DNA of 64,000 bases from Sulfuritalea sp. (GCA_016710465.1 JADJVS010000015.1:186001-250000); one strand, 5' to 3'; shown: positions 46,074 to 54,643, numbered from the stretch's first letter. Made by a program: numbers and translations. Notes: generated from the sequence alone by a model not told the origin.

Positions 46074-47102
46074 TTGAATAAAAATACAAATAATTTTAAC
46101 CTAATCCGACTTGTCGCAGCGCTCCAGGTTTTGGCAGTTCACCTGCTCAATCATCTTCAAATTGATGGGGTGTTGGTGGCGATGCTAAAAATAATTCCTG
46201 GGGTCCCAGCATTCTTTTTTATCAGTGGGCTACTTGTTTGTGCGGCTTATGAGCGCACGCGCCAACTTGGGAACTTTGTGTTCTTTAAGAATCGAATGCT
46301 GCGCATTTATCCTGCGCTGTGGGTCTGTGTTGCCGTTTCTAGTTCAGTCGTGCTGATTAGCGGTTATCTTTCGACTCAGAAATTTTCCATCTCGCATTTT
46401 ATTTTTTGGGTTTTCGGTCAGGCAACTATATTTCAATTCTATAATCCTGAGTTTATGAGATCTTTCGGCGTTGGAGTTCTTAATGGCGCTCTCTGGACAA
46501 TAGCAGTTGAATTGCAATTTTATATTTTAACTCCGCTTTTATACTTTTTGCTTGTGCGGTGTCGCGGTTGGCTTGCTTTGATTTTTGTTTTGTCGCTAAC
46601 GCTGAATGTTTATTTTATTTTTTATTTGGATTGGAGTCTTCTTTATGTAAAAGTAATTTATGCTTCGTTTGTGCCATGGCTTTATATGTATGTTTGCGGG
46701 TTTTTAGTTGCTTATTATCGAGAGTATTTGTTTTTGGTGGCTGAGCAAGTTAAGCTTAGATGGATTGTTTGCGGTTACGTATTTTCAATGCTATTTTTGG
46801 GGTCGTACGTAACTAATGCTGCCAATTCCATAAATCCAATTTCTTTCGTTCTGTTAGCAGCTTGCTTAATCAAGCTTTCAACAATTAAGTTGCCAACTCA
46901 AAATAGGCTATTAGTTTTTATTGCCCAAAACGATTTTTCTTATGGGATCTATTTGTATCACATGCCTATTTTGAATTTCTTGCTTTTTTTTGGTTGGTTT
47001 TCGGTGATTGAAAACTTATTCCTGGCCTACTTGAGTGTTATTTGTGTTGCAATCATTTCTTGGTTTTTGATTGAGAAACCAGTTCTCAAGTATAAGCAAT
47101 GA
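46074..47102 (+). CDS. Acyltransferase 3 family membrane protein
   Basis: The 342-residue protein has ten or so membrane segments and the acyltransferase-3 signatures LIRLVAALQVLAVHLLNHL (His near the N-terminus), FFISGLLVCAAYERTRQ, FFKNRMLRIYPALWVCV and LYHMPILNFL, ending in WFLIEKPVLKYKQ. It probably O-acetylates the polysaccharide at the inner membrane. The start is TTG at 46074, with AAGAG about ten bases upstream; no ATG gives a full N-terminus. Very AT-rich. Confidence 0.8.
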   Translation: MNKNTNNFNLIRLVAALQVLAVHLLNHLQIDGVLVAMLKIIPGVPAFFFISGLLVCAAYERTRQLGNFVFFKNRMLRIYPALWVCVAVSSSVVLISGYLSTQKFSISHFIFWVFGQATIFQFYNPEFMRSFGVGVLNGALWTIAVELQFYILTPLLYFLLVRCRGWLALIFVLSLTLNVYFIFYLDWSLLYVKVIYASFVPWLYMYVCGFLVAYYREYLFLVAEQVKLRWIVCGYVFSMLFLGSYVTNAANSINPISFVLLAACLIKLSTIKLPTQNRLLVFIAQNDFSYGIYLYHMPILNFLLFFGWFSVIENLFLAYLSVICVAIISWFLIEKPVLKYKQ

Positions 47103-47158
47103 GTTTTCTTAAGCGATTAAGATACCGATAGCGTAGTTTCAGTCACAAGGAGCATGAT

Positions 47159-48295
47159 ATGGCTGATGCCTATCAGACCTGCAGCCGCTGCGTAATGGAT
47201 ACATCTGATACCGCAATTAAGTTTGATAGCAAAGGTGTTTGTGACCACTGTAGCACGTTCGAAAGATATACTCTTCCAAAATGGATGAAAATTGACCGTG
47301 AATCAAATGCGCTCCACAAACTTGTTGAGGAGGTAAAGCAAAGCGCCAAGGGAAGGGATTTCGACTGCATCATCGGCATGAGTGGCGGCATTGATAGTTC
47401 ATATCTGACCTATATTGCGAAAGAGAAGTTGGGACTCCGTCCACTGGTGTTTCATGTGGATGCAGGTTGGAACTCTCAAATTGCGGTTAATAACATCGAG
47501 CGTTTAATCGATGGTCTAGGTCTTGACCTTTTTACTGAAGTAATCGATTGGCAGGAAATGCGTGACCTGCAACTAGCATTTTTCAAGTCGGGCGTTCCGC
47601 ATATTGACACGCCGCAGGATCACGCTTTCTTCGCCACGATGTACAGGTTTGCCACCCAGCACAACGTTAAATACATTCTTACCGGCGCCAATCTTTCAAC
47701 CGAATGTATCCGCAACCCTGTGGAGTGGATGTATTATCAGTCGGATTCGCGCCAACTGGTCGATATTCATCGACAGTTTGGTACTCGACCTCTTAAGACG
47801 TTTCCGGTGACGTCAATTCTATGGCATAAGGTTTGGTTACCGTATTTCAAAGGTATCAAAGTTGTCAGGCCGCTGAACATGGTGCCCTACATCAAGGAGG
47901 AGGCCAAGCAACTCCTTATGGATCGTTTTGGTTGGCAGCCTTACCCACAAAAACACTTTGAGTCACGGTTTACGAAGTTTTATGAGAGCTACTGGCTACC
48001 CAAGCGCTTTGGCTATGACGTGCGTCGAGTGCAGTATTCCAGTCTGATTGTTACCGGGCAAATGACGCGAGAAGACGCCATCGAACTTCTTAAGGAGCCC
48101 AGTTACGACGAAGCCACAATTGGCCAGGAAATCGAGTTTGTGGCGAATAAACTGGGTATTTCTGTGGAAGAGCTGAACAGCTACATGGCACTGCCACGCA
48201 AAACCTTTAAGGATTACAAGAACCAGCGGCAGATTTATGAGTACGGAGCGCGGGTAATGCGGGCCATGGGCTTGGAGATCGGTGGGAAGCGATGA
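47159..48295 (+). CDS. wbpG: N-acetyl sugar amidotransferase (WbpG/PseA family)
   Basis: The 378-residue protein opens with a Cys motif (CSRCVMDTSD...CDHCSTFE) and has the PP-loop IIGMSGGIDSSYLTYIAKEKLG (about residues 71-92), typical of the WbpG/LegG-linked amidotransferases that convert an acetamido to an amidino group using ammonia. HisH2 and HisF2 follow at once, supplying and channelling ammonia, as in Pseudomonas O-antigen loci. ATG follows CAAGGAGC. Codon use returns toward the host average here. Confidence 0.88.
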   Translation: MADAYQTCSRCVMDTSDTAIKFDSKGVCDHCSTFERYTLPKWMKIDRESNALHKLVEEVKQSAKGRDFDCIIGMSGGIDSSYLTYIAKEKLGLRPLVFHVDAGWNSQIAVNNIERLIDGLGLDLFTEVIDWQEMRDLQLAFFKSGVPHIDTPQDHAFFATMYRFATQHNVKYILTGANLSTECIRNPVEWMYYQSDSRQLVDIHRQFGTRPLKTFPVTSILWHKVWLPYFKGIKVVRPLNMVPYIKEEAKQLLMDRFGWQPYPQKHFESRFTKFYESYWLPKRFGYDVRRVQYSSLIVTGQMTREDAIELLKEPSYDEATIGQEIEFVANKLGISVEELNSYMALPRKTFKDYKNQRQIYEYGARVMRAMGLEIGGKR

Positions 48296-48906
48296 TTGCG
48301 CTGGTTGATTACGGCCTGGGCAATATTCAGGCTTTTGCCAATATCTACCGTCGCCTGGGGATAGAAGCATGGGCAGCGAGCACTGCGACAGATTTGCGTC
48401 GGGCTTCGCGCATCATTCTTCCCGGCGTGGGCTCATTTGACTGGGCAATGACCCGTCTCCAGAAATCAGGTTTGCGCGAAGCATTGGACGAAGAAGTTCT
48501 TGGGGCAAAAAAGCCGGTGCTGGGTATTTGCGTGGGTATGCAGATGATGGCCCGGTCTAGCGAAGAGGGCGTTCTGCCAGGGCTGGGTTGGATTGATGCT
48601 ACGGTTGTTAAATTTGATACCCGTTTGCTTCAGGGCGAGACTCACTTGCCACACATGGGGTGGAACGATGCCGGGCCCTTAAGCACAGACACTCTCTTTT
48701 CCGGGCTGGACGCGCCTCAGTACTATTTTTTGCATTCGTACTTCATGATTCCAGATCGAGAGGAGAGCATTCTCGCCACTTCCAGCTACGGCGTGACATT
48801 CACTTCAGCGGCACGATCGGGAAACATCTATGGAACGCAATTCCATCCCGAAAAAAGCCACCAGTGGGGAGTTCGTCTGCTAAAAAATTTTGCGGAACTT
48901 TGCTGA
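48292..48906 (+). CDS. hisH2: Glutamine amidotransferase subunit HisH2
   Basis: The 204-residue class I glutaminase has LVDYGLGNIQAFANIYRRLG, the catalytic Cys in LGICVGMQMMA (about residue 82) and HPEKS with the catalytic His, NIYGTQFHPEKSHQWG. It resembles imidazole-glycerol-phosphate synthase subunit HisH but lies between wbpG and a HisF paralogue, so it serves the sugar amidotransferase rather than histidine synthesis. It overlaps wbpG by four bases and hisF2 by one. Confidence 0.9.
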   Translation: MIALVDYGLGNIQAFANIYRRLGIEAWAASTATDLRRASRIILPGVGSFDWAMTRLQKSGLREALDEEVLGAKKPVLGICVGMQMMARSSEEGVLPGLGWIDATVVKFDTRLLQGETHLPHMGWNDAGPLSTDTLFSGLDAPQYYFLHSYFMIPDREESILATSSYGVTFTSAARSGNIYGTQFHPEKSHQWGVRLLKNFAELC

Positions 48907-49673
48907 TGCTGCGCCCACGACTTATCCCCTGCCTCTTAGTTCACAACGGCGGTCTCGTCAAGACCGTAAATTTTGGCGCACCGAAGTACGTTGGCGATCC
49001 AATCAACGCGGTTCGCATCTACAACGAAAAGGAGGTGGATGAACTGGTTGTGCTGGACATCGATGCCACAGTCAATAGCGCCGAGCCAGACTACCAGATG
49101 ATTTCACATCTCGCCTCCGAATGCCGAATGCCGCTTTGTTATGGCGGCGGAGTGCGCACGGTGGCGCAGATTGAAAAGATCATCAGTCTTGGCGTTGAAA
49201 AAGTCGCCGTCAGTTCGGCCGCTGTAGAAAACCCTACACTTATCGCCGAAGCTGCCGCCCGGGTAGGGCGCCAGAGCGTGGTGGTTGTGATCGATGTCAA
49301 AAAAACTGGTTTGCTTCGTCGTTACGAGGTGGTCACACACAACGGAACCCGCAAAACAGGTTTCAATCCGGTGGAATTCGCAGAACGTATGGCTGAGTTA
49401 GGTGCGGGCGAAATTGTAGTTAACTCGGTGGATCGCGATGGTGAAATGAAGGGTTATGACCTGGAACTGGTCGAGCAAATCAGGCAGGCAGTTCATTTGC
49501 CGCTGACGGTGCTCGGCGGAGCGGGGTCGCTTGGGGATGCCAAAGAACTGTTCAACCGTTATGGCGTTGTGGGTGCTGCCGCTGGCAGTCTGTTTGTCTT
49601 CAAGGGGAAATACCGTGCGGTGCTGATCAATTACCCTAACCGTGCAGAAAAAGAAGGGGTTTTCTCGAAATGA
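48906..49673 (+). CDS. hisF2: HisF-like TIM-barrel subunit HisF2
   Basis: The 255-residue barrel has GGGVRTVAQIEKIISLGVEKVAVSSAA and VVVVIDVKKTG like HisF, but the first catalytic site, CLDV in true HisF with an essential Asp, reads CLLVHNGGLVKT here. The acid needed for imidazole ring cyclisation is thus missing, while the ammonia tunnel fold is kept. It therefore likely only channels ammonia from HisH2 to WbpG. ATG 48906 overlaps the hisH2 TGA (TGATG). Confidence 0.9.
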   Translation: MLRPRLIPCLLVHNGGLVKTVNFGAPKYVGDPINAVRIYNEKEVDELVVLDIDATVNSAEPDYQMISHLASECRMPLCYGGGVRTVAQIEKIISLGVEKVAVSSAAVENPTLIAEAAARVGRQSVVVVIDVKKTGLLRRYEVVTHNGTRKTGFNPVEFAERMAELGAGEIVVNSVDRDGEMKGYDLELVEQIRQAVHLPLTVLGGAGSLGDAKELFNRYGVVGAAAGSLFVFKGKYRAVLINYPNRAEKEGVFSK

Positions 49674-49719
49674 ATGAGCTGGCACTAATCTTTAGCCGCG
49701 GCGGCATTTCGCGAGCTTG

Positions 49720-49792
49720 TCGTTGCGAGGAAGGGGCGCCGACGCGGCAATCAAGAAGGCGCTGGATCGCCGTGGCCTTCGGCCTCGCGATG
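49720..49792. repeat. Imperfect palindromic repeat (CGTTGCGAGG type)
   Basis: CGTTGCGAGG at 49721-49730 is matched by the inverted CCTCGCGATG at 49783-49792, with GACGCGGCAATC and CTGGATCGCCGTGG forming the inner imperfect arms. It belongs to the widely scattered GCGAGGAGCG...GCAATC repeat type of many proteobacteria. Confidence 0.6.
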
Positions 49793-49956
49793 CTGGCAAC
49801 GCAACCGGAAATGATGCTGGCTGATTTGGCGTCGGCGATAGGGAAGTCGGTCAGTGCAGTGGAGCGCGCAGCCGCGCGAGTTGTTGCCCCGGAGGCTGCC
49901 TGGGCATGGGTTGTTCATGCTGATGATTGAGGCGAAGAAGTGATTCGGCCTTGTTC

Positions 49957-49981
49957 GATCGCCGTGTCGCCAGCGCCAAGT
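49957..49981 (+). repeat. Dispersed short repeat, copy C
   Basis: GATCGCCGT, GTCG, CCAGCGCC, then a diverged AAGTT in place of GACT. It lies 50 bases upstream of the methyltransferase gene at 50032. Confidence 0.7.
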
Positions 49982-50031
49982 TATTGTTGGTGGGCTCCCA
50001 ATTTCTCTGTCGATACTGCTGAGGAATCGGC

Positions 50032-50784
50032 ATGAACTCGTTAGTTACAAGGATTGACCGCATCTGTTACTCCGCATTCAAGCGGAATTGGGACGATCAG
50101 CTTTTCCGCGAACGTATTCTTTTACATTTGCGCCCGGACGCTGCCGTGCTCGATCTTGGTGCGGGGGCTGGCATTGTCGAGCAAATGAACTTCAAGGGTT
50201 TGGCCGCTTCGGTATGCGGAGTTGACATTGATCCTCGTGTTGTCGGCAATCCAATGCTCGACGAAGGCCGTATTGCCAATGCGGACGGGATACCTTATGA
50301 GGATGCCCGGTTCAAAGTTGTGTTTTCCGACAACGTTCTCGAACATCTTGACGAACCACTCCAGGTCTTTCGTGAGGTCGCCCGCGTTCTCAAGCCCGGC
50401 GGTGTGTTTCTATTCAAGACACCGAACAAATGGCATTACATGCCGACGATTGCGCGACTGACGCCGCATGGTTTTCATCAATATGTGAATCGATTGCGGG
50501 GCCGGGCTGAGGTTGACACCTTCCCGACGCGCTATCGGGCGAATTGTTTGGGCGACATACAGCGCCTTGCGGCTGAGACTGGTTTGCTGGTCGAACGCGT
50601 GGAACGCATCGAAGGCCGTCCGGAGTATCTGCGCATGACTTGGCCGACTTACCTAGTCGGGCTAGCTTATGAGCGGCTGGTAAATTCGGCTGAAGTTTTT
50701 GCGCCACTGCGCATATTGCTGGTTGGGCAACTGCGCAAGCCCTTGGTTAGTAATGCCCATGGTTCACACAAAGGAATTGCGTGA
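50032..50784 (+). CDS. SAM-dependent methyltransferase
   Basis: The 250-residue class I methyltransferase has AVLDLGAGAGIVEQMNF (SAM binding, about residues 38-54), VFSDNVLEHLDEPLQV and VLKPGGVFLFKTPNKWHY, followed by a C-terminal region with EGRPEYLRMTWPTYLVG. It overlaps wecB by four bases and so belongs with the sugar genes, probably methylating a glycan. Confidence 0.82.
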   Translation: MNSLVTRIDRICYSAFKRNWDDQLFRERILLHLRPDAAVLDLGAGAGIVEQMNFKGLAASVCGVDIDPRVVGNPMLDEGRIANADGIPYEDARFKVVFSDNVLEHLDEPLQVFREVARVLKPGGVFLFKTPNKWHYMPTIARLTPHGFHQYVNRLRGRAEVDTFPTRYRANCLGDIQRLAAETGLLVERVERIEGRPEYLRMTWPTYLVGLAYERLVNSAEVFAPLRILLVGQLRKPLVSNAHGSHKGIA

Positions 50785-51878
50785 AGTGTATCGACCTCAT
50801 TGCCGGCGCCCGCCCTAATTTCATGAAAATCGCGCCGATCATCGAGGCGCTGAAGGCGGCCGAAGCGCGCAGCAGCGGATTGCGCTACCGCTTGATCCAT
50901 ACCGGCCAGCATTACGACACGGCGATGTCGGGCAGCTTCTTCGAGCAGCTCGGCATTCCGCAACCGGACATCAATCTGGAAGTGGGGTCGGGCACTCAGG
51001 CGGAACAGGCCGCGGCGATCATGGTGCGCTACGAAAAGGTGCTGCTGGAGCAGCGCAGCGATCTGTCCCTGGTGGTGGGCGACGTGACGTCGACCATGGC
51101 CTGTTCGATTGCGGCGCGCAAGTGCGGCGTGCCGGTGGCGCACGTGGAGGGCGGCATCCGCTCGGGAGACTGGACCATGCCAGAAGAGATCAACCGCGTG
51201 GTGACGGATTCGATCACGAACTGGTTTTTTACTACCAGCGAGGTGGCCAACGCGAATCTGCGGCAGGCCGGGGTGGCGGAAGAGCGGATCTTCTTCGTCG
51301 GCAACACGATGATCGATACCTTGCTGAAGCAGATGCCGCGCCTGCGTGCGCCGGAGTTCTGGGGTGAATTGGGCCTGGCGCCGAGGCGGTATTTCGTGGT
51401 TACGCTGCACCGGCCGGCGAATGTGGATGGCGAGCAGCAGTTGTTGTCGCTGTTGCGGGCGATAGCGCAGGGGGCGGGTGGGCTACCGGTGGTGTTTCCG
51501 GTGCATCCGCGCACGGCGAAGAATCTGCGGGCGCTGGAGGTGCAGATACCCGGCATGCACTACGTTGATCCGCAGGGCTATCTTGAATTCAATTACCTGG
51601 TGAAGCACGCGAAGGGCGTGATCACCGATTCGGGCGGCATTACCGAGGAAACCACGGTGATGGGTGTGCCGTGTTTGACGCTGCGCGACAGTACCGAGCG
51701 GCCGGAAACCGTGACGGTGGGGACGAACGAGCTGATCGGCACCGACCCGGCCAAACTGGCGCCGGCGCTGGCGCGGTTGCTGGCTGGGCAATGGAAGAAG
51801 GGCGGGATCCCGGAAAAGTGGGACGGCCGGGCGGCGGAGCGGATTGTGGTGGAGCTGGAAAGATTGCTGAGGGCGTAG
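50781..51878 (+). CDS. wecB: UDP-N-acetylglucosamine 2-epimerase (non-hydrolysing)
   Basis: Interconverts UDP-GlcNAc and UDP-ManNAc. The 365-residue protein has IAGARPNFMKIAPIIEAL, IHTGQHYDTAMSG, VVGDVTSTMACSIAA, VAHVEGGIRSGDW, MPEEINRVVTDSI, and the C-terminal TDSGGITEETTVMGVPCLTLRDSTERPET, matching WecB/MnaA. GTG follows the methyltransferase stop in a GTGA overlap. It could feed the TviB-type dehydrogenase (26545-27825) to make UDP-ManNAcA-like sugars. GC-rich, host-like codons. Confidence 0.93.
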   Translation: MKCIDLIAGARPNFMKIAPIIEALKAAEARSSGLRYRLIHTGQHYDTAMSGSFFEQLGIPQPDINLEVGSGTQAEQAAAIMVRYEKVLLEQRSDLSLVVGDVTSTMACSIAARKCGVPVAHVEGGIRSGDWTMPEEINRVVTDSITNWFFTTSEVANANLRQAGVAEERIFFVGNTMIDTLLKQMPRLRAPEFWGELGLAPRRYFVVTLHRPANVDGEQQLLSLLRAIAQGAGGLPVVFPVHPRTAKNLRALEVQIPGMHYVDPQGYLEFNYLVKHAKGVITDSGGITEETTVMGVPCLTLRDSTERPETVTVGTNELIGTDPAKLAPALARLLAGQWKKGGIPEKWDGRAAERIVVELERLLRA

Positions 51879-51900
51879 TTTGACGATAAAGGGGAGAACT

Positions 51901-52437
51901 TTGGAGCGCACATCCGTCGTAGTCAATAGCGAATCGATAGCGCTGCGAATTTGCTTGGTTCGTGGCCAGAAGGTTTTGCTGGACAAGGATCTGGCCGATC
52001 TTTACGGGGTTCCAACCAAGCGATTGAATGAACAGGTAAAGCGAAATGCGGAGCGGTTCCCGGCTGATTTCATGTTTCAGCTGACCGAAGAAGAATTTGG
52101 TCACTTGAGGTCGCAAATTGCGACCTCAAGTTCCGCGCACGGTGGCAGGCGCTCGCCGCCATATGCATTCACCGAGCACGGAGCCATCATGGCCGCGACA
52201 GTACTCAGCTCGCCGAAAGCCATTGAACTGAGTGTTTTCGTGGTGAGGGCGTTTGTGCAGCTTCGGGAGATGCTCTCTTCGCACAAGGAGCTCGCCGCCA
52301 AGCTGGATGCACTGGAAAGGAAGGTTGGAAGCCATGATCAGGCGATCGCCGGGCTAATCGACGCAATTCGCCAGCTTACTGCCCCGCAGGAGCCAAAGAG
52401 ACGAGGTATCGGTTTTCTTGCAAATCACAAAGGATGA
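51901..52437 (+). CDS. ORF6N-domain DNA-binding protein
   Basis: The 178-residue protein has the ORF6N motif VRGQKVLLDKDLADLYGVPTKRLNEQVKRN, an FMFQLTEEEF segment and HGAIMAATVLSSPKAIELSVFVVRAFVQLRE, then a coiled coil. KilA-N/ORF6N proteins come from phage and mobile elements. TTG 51901 follows AAGGGGAGA; a TTG at 51880 is also possible. It is the first gene of an accessory segment behind wecB. Confidence 0.85.
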   Translation: MERTSVVVNSESIALRICLVRGQKVLLDKDLADLYGVPTKRLNEQVKRNAERFPADFMFQLTEEEFGHLRSQIATSSSAHGGRRSPPYAFTEHGAIMAATVLSSPKAIELSVFVVRAFVQLREMLSSHKELAAKLDALERKVGSHDQAIAGLIDAIRQLTAPQEPKRRGIGFLANHKG

Positions 52438-52447
52438 TTGGCGATTA

Positions 52448-52549
52448 AAGATTCGGGAGGGCCGGCAGGCAACGCGCGGGCTGGAGCAAATGTGCATGGA
52501 TGCATGGCGCTGGCAGCAGCAGTGCGAATTGCGGGCGGCGAGTCGTTGA
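52448..52549 (+). pseudogene. 3' remnant of a galE gene
   Basis: Codons in frame with the TGA at 52547-52549 read TRGLEQMCMDAWRWQQQCE, which matches the end of the intact GalE at 62650-62724 (RGLDQMCADAWRWQQYCE) at almost every position. Similarity stops a few codons upstream. Both copies are followed by the dispersed repeat at nearly the same spacing (block starting 9 bases after the stop here, 8 for the intact gene). This is a galE end left by duplication or replacement. Confidence 0.85.
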
Positions 52550-52557
52550 GTCGCTCC

Positions 52558-52582
52558 AGTCGCCGTGGTGCCAGCGCCGACT
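52558..52582 (+). repeat. Dispersed short repeat, copy D
   Basis: AGTCGCCGT, GGTG, CCAGCGCCGACT. It lies between the galE remnant and the REP palindrome, so it has kept the position it has behind the intact galE. Confidence 0.78.
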
Positions 52583-52590
52583 GTTGATAT

Positions 52591-52650
52591 TGTAGGAGCC
52601 GGCTTGCCGGCGAAGGTATTCGGTTCGCGGGCAAGCCCGCTCCTACGGGG
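52591..52650. repeat. REP-type palindrome pair (BIME-like)
   Basis: GTAGGAGCCGGCTTGCCGGC (52592-52611) is followed by an inverted arm ending GCAAGCCCGCTCCTAC (52631-52646). Each arm also contains a self-complementary GC core. The unit matches the GTAGGAGCGGGCTTGCCCGC repeats known from pseudomonads. The rest of the 332-base gap, to 52769, is AT-rich and shows no gene. Confidence 0.75.
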
Positions 52651-52769
52651 CTGGTCCGTAGCGGGTTTTCGGGAAGGATATTGCTCTTACTGTATTTAAA
52701 ACAAATTGTTGCATTACGTTTCTGGTTAATGTAAAAACTTTTATATAGACATCTTTTAGCCCATTGCCA

Positions 52770-54233
52770 ATGTCGCGATCCGCTCCTTGGTCCTTCTATG
52801 GGCGCCGCTCCGAGTTGCAGCAGATGCAACGAATTCTGGAACGGCGCCGCTGGTTTTTCCTGCAGATTTCAGGGCGTCGGCGCATCGGCAAGACGGCCCT
52901 GATTCAGGAGGCATTGCGGGACGCGGGTATCGCCAAAACCCTGTACGTGCAGATCCCGGATTCCGACCCGGCGGGTGTGGTGGCGGCGTGCAATGGCTAT
53001 CTGGAAACTTTCGGCATCGACGAGCGCGTGACCAGCCTGGGGGCGCTGGCGCAGTTGATCGGACGCCTGGCGACGCAAGGCTATGTGGTGGCGCTCGACG
53101 AGTTTCAGTATTTCCACCGCAAGCAGTTGGCTGATTTCTGCTCCTTGTTGCAGGCCGAAGTGGACCGGCTGGCAGCGCGTGCCGCGGATATCCCGGGTGG
53201 TTTGATCGTGCTTGGCTCGCTGCATTCCGAAATGACGGCCTTGCTGGAAGATCGGGACGCGCCCTTGTTCAACCGGACAACCGATACGCTCGAACTGGGG
53301 CACCTCGACATCGCATCGATACTCGATATTTTGCGCGTCCATGCCGATGATGATCCCGCACGGCTGCTGTTTCTGTGGAATCTGTTCGAAGGTGTGCCGA
53401 AGTTCTATCGCGATGCCTATGAGCAAGGCGTGCTGGATGCAGCGCGCAAGCCCCTGTTGCGCCGGCTGTTCTTTTCCAGTTCCTCGCCCTTGCGCAATGA
53501 AGCCGACAACTGGTTCCTGCGCGAGTTGCGCGGGCGCTATGACATGATCTTGCAGTACCTGGCGAAACACCCGGGGTGCAGCAATGCCGACATCGAGGCG
53601 GTCATGGCGGATCTTTCCGGCCCGGGCGAGTTGCGCCAGGTCGGGGGCTACCTGAAAATCCTTTCCGAGCGCTATCGCATGATCGAACGGCGGTTGCCGA
53701 TTTTCTCGCCGCCGCGCGCCCGCAGCGGTCGCTATTACATTCGCGATAATTTTTTGCGCGCCTGGCTTTCGGCTTTGCAGCGTCCGGTCGCCGCCGTGGC
53801 GTTCCGGCCCGTGGACGCCTTGGTCGAGCAGGCCGACGAGCGCCTGTCCGAGGTAGAGGGCCATGCGCTGGAGGATTTGGCCGGACAGCTTTACGAGGAG
53901 CGCAGCCGCCGCGGCATTGGCGACTTTCCGCTCAGCCAGCGGATTCGTGGCTATTGGGACAGGGCCGATGTCGAGATCGATCTGGTGGCGGTGAACGAGG
54001 AGGAGCAGCGGATCCGCTTCGGGACGTGCAAACGCAATCCGGATCGTCTGCCCGGCACCGTGGATTCCCTGGTGCGCAGCGCCGGCCGATTCCTTGATGC
54101 GCATGGGCGTTTTGCCGGCTGGCGGATAGATTACGTTGCCATAGCGCCGGATATCGACCCGGCGCTGCGGGTTGAACTGTCGGCGCGCGGGGTGATTCCG
54201 CAATCGCTTGGTGATTTGCTTGTTGGTTTGTAG
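52770..54233 (+). CDS. Archaeal-type ATPase with DUF234 C-terminus
   Basis: The 487-residue protein has a Walker A in SGRRRIGKTALIQEAL (about residues 31-46), an ATPase Walker B-like YVVALDEFQYF, a winged-helix region (ILQYLAKHPGCSNADIEAVMADL), and a C-terminal PD-(D/E)xK-like part (DVEIDLVAVNEEEQRIRFGTCK). This is the layout of the archaeal ATPase/DUF234 family found in mobile and defence-related segments. ATG 52770 is preferred over a TTG at 52764. Function in bacteria is not settled. Confidence 0.82.
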   Translation: MSRSAPWSFYGRRSELQQMQRILERRRWFFLQISGRRRIGKTALIQEALRDAGIAKTLYVQIPDSDPAGVVAACNGYLETFGIDERVTSLGALAQLIGRLATQGYVVALDEFQYFHRKQLADFCSLLQAEVDRLAARAADIPGGLIVLGSLHSEMTALLEDRDAPLFNRTTDTLELGHLDIASILDILRVHADDDPARLLFLWNLFEGVPKFYRDAYEQGVLDAARKPLLRRLFFSSSSPLRNEADNWFLRELRGRYDMILQYLAKHPGCSNADIEAVMADLSGPGELRQVGGYLKILSERYRMIERRLPIFSPPRARSGRYYIRDNFLRAWLSALQRPVAAVAFRPVDALVEQADERLSEVEGHALEDLAGQLYEERSRRGIGDFPLSQRIRGYWDRADVEIDLVAVNEEEQRIRFGTCKRNPDRLPGTVDSLVRSAGRFLDAHGRFAGWRIDYVAIAPDIDPALRVELSARGVIPQSLGDLLVGL

Positions 54234-54274
54234 GGCTGCTGTGTGTGTAGTGTTAATTTTCGGAGGGAGTGAAG

Positions 54275-54643
54275 ATGGCAACGTATGTGGAACTCAAGGA
54301 AAAAGCCGAAGACCTGATGCGCCAGGCGGAAGCCGCGCGCAAATCCGAAATCGGCGCGGCGATTGCCGAGATCAAGGCCAAGATGGCGGCTTACGGCATT
54401 ACGCTGGACGATCTGGGAGGCAAGGCCAAGGCGGCACGCGGGCGCAAGCCGAAGGGCGGCAAGGTGGCGGCCAAGGCGGCCAAACCCGCCAAGGCGAAGC
54501 CGGCCAAGGCGCGCAAACCGGTAGCGGCAAAATTCCGCAATGTCGCGACAGGGGAAACCTGGTCCGGGCGCGGCAAGGCGCCCAAGTGGCTGGCGGCACT
54601 GGAGGCTGCGGGGCGCAAGCGTGAGGAGTTTTTGGTGGGGTGA
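54275..54643 (+). CDS. H-NS family nucleoid protein
   Basis: The 122-residue protein has an N-terminal coiled-coil oligomerisation domain (YVELKEKAEDLMRQAEAARKSE), a Lys/Ala/Pro-rich linker with AAKPAKAKPAKARK, and the DNA-binding TGETWSGRGKAPKWLAAL, the H-NS/BpH3 AT-hook-like motif. ATG 54275 follows CGGAGGGAG. H-NS proteins silence AT-rich imported DNA, and the nearest such DNA is the 42-47 kb block. It may act locally or be a standard paralogue. Confidence 0.9.
   Translation: MATYVELKEKAEDLMRQAEAARKSEIGAAIAEIKAKMAAYGITLDDLGGKAKAARGRKPKGGKVAAKAAKPAKAKPAKARKPVAAKFRNVATGETWSGRGKAPKWLAALEAAGRKREEFLVG

Larger units (their letters stand above)
49674..50031. other. 358-base gap with a palindromic repeat and a dispersed repeat
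   Basis: No supported gene. A frame from 49674 to 49930 gives 85 residues whose first half is translated from the palindrome at 49720-49792; its second half (MLADLASAIGKSVSAVERAAAR) looks like the helix-turn-helix end of an AlbA/AAA-4 type protein, possibly a fragment. A dispersed-repeat copy is at 49957-49981, and the remainder shows nothing. Confidence 0.5.

Noticed and set aside
48292..49673. hisH and hisF as histidine biosynthesis genes
   Set aside because: No other his gene is nearby, they follow wbpG, and HisF lacks the first catalytic Asp.
49674..49930. An 85-residue protein-coding gene
   Set aside because: Its first half is translated palindromic repeat DNA and it starts inside hisF2; only a short helix-turn-helix-like fragment is seen in the second half.
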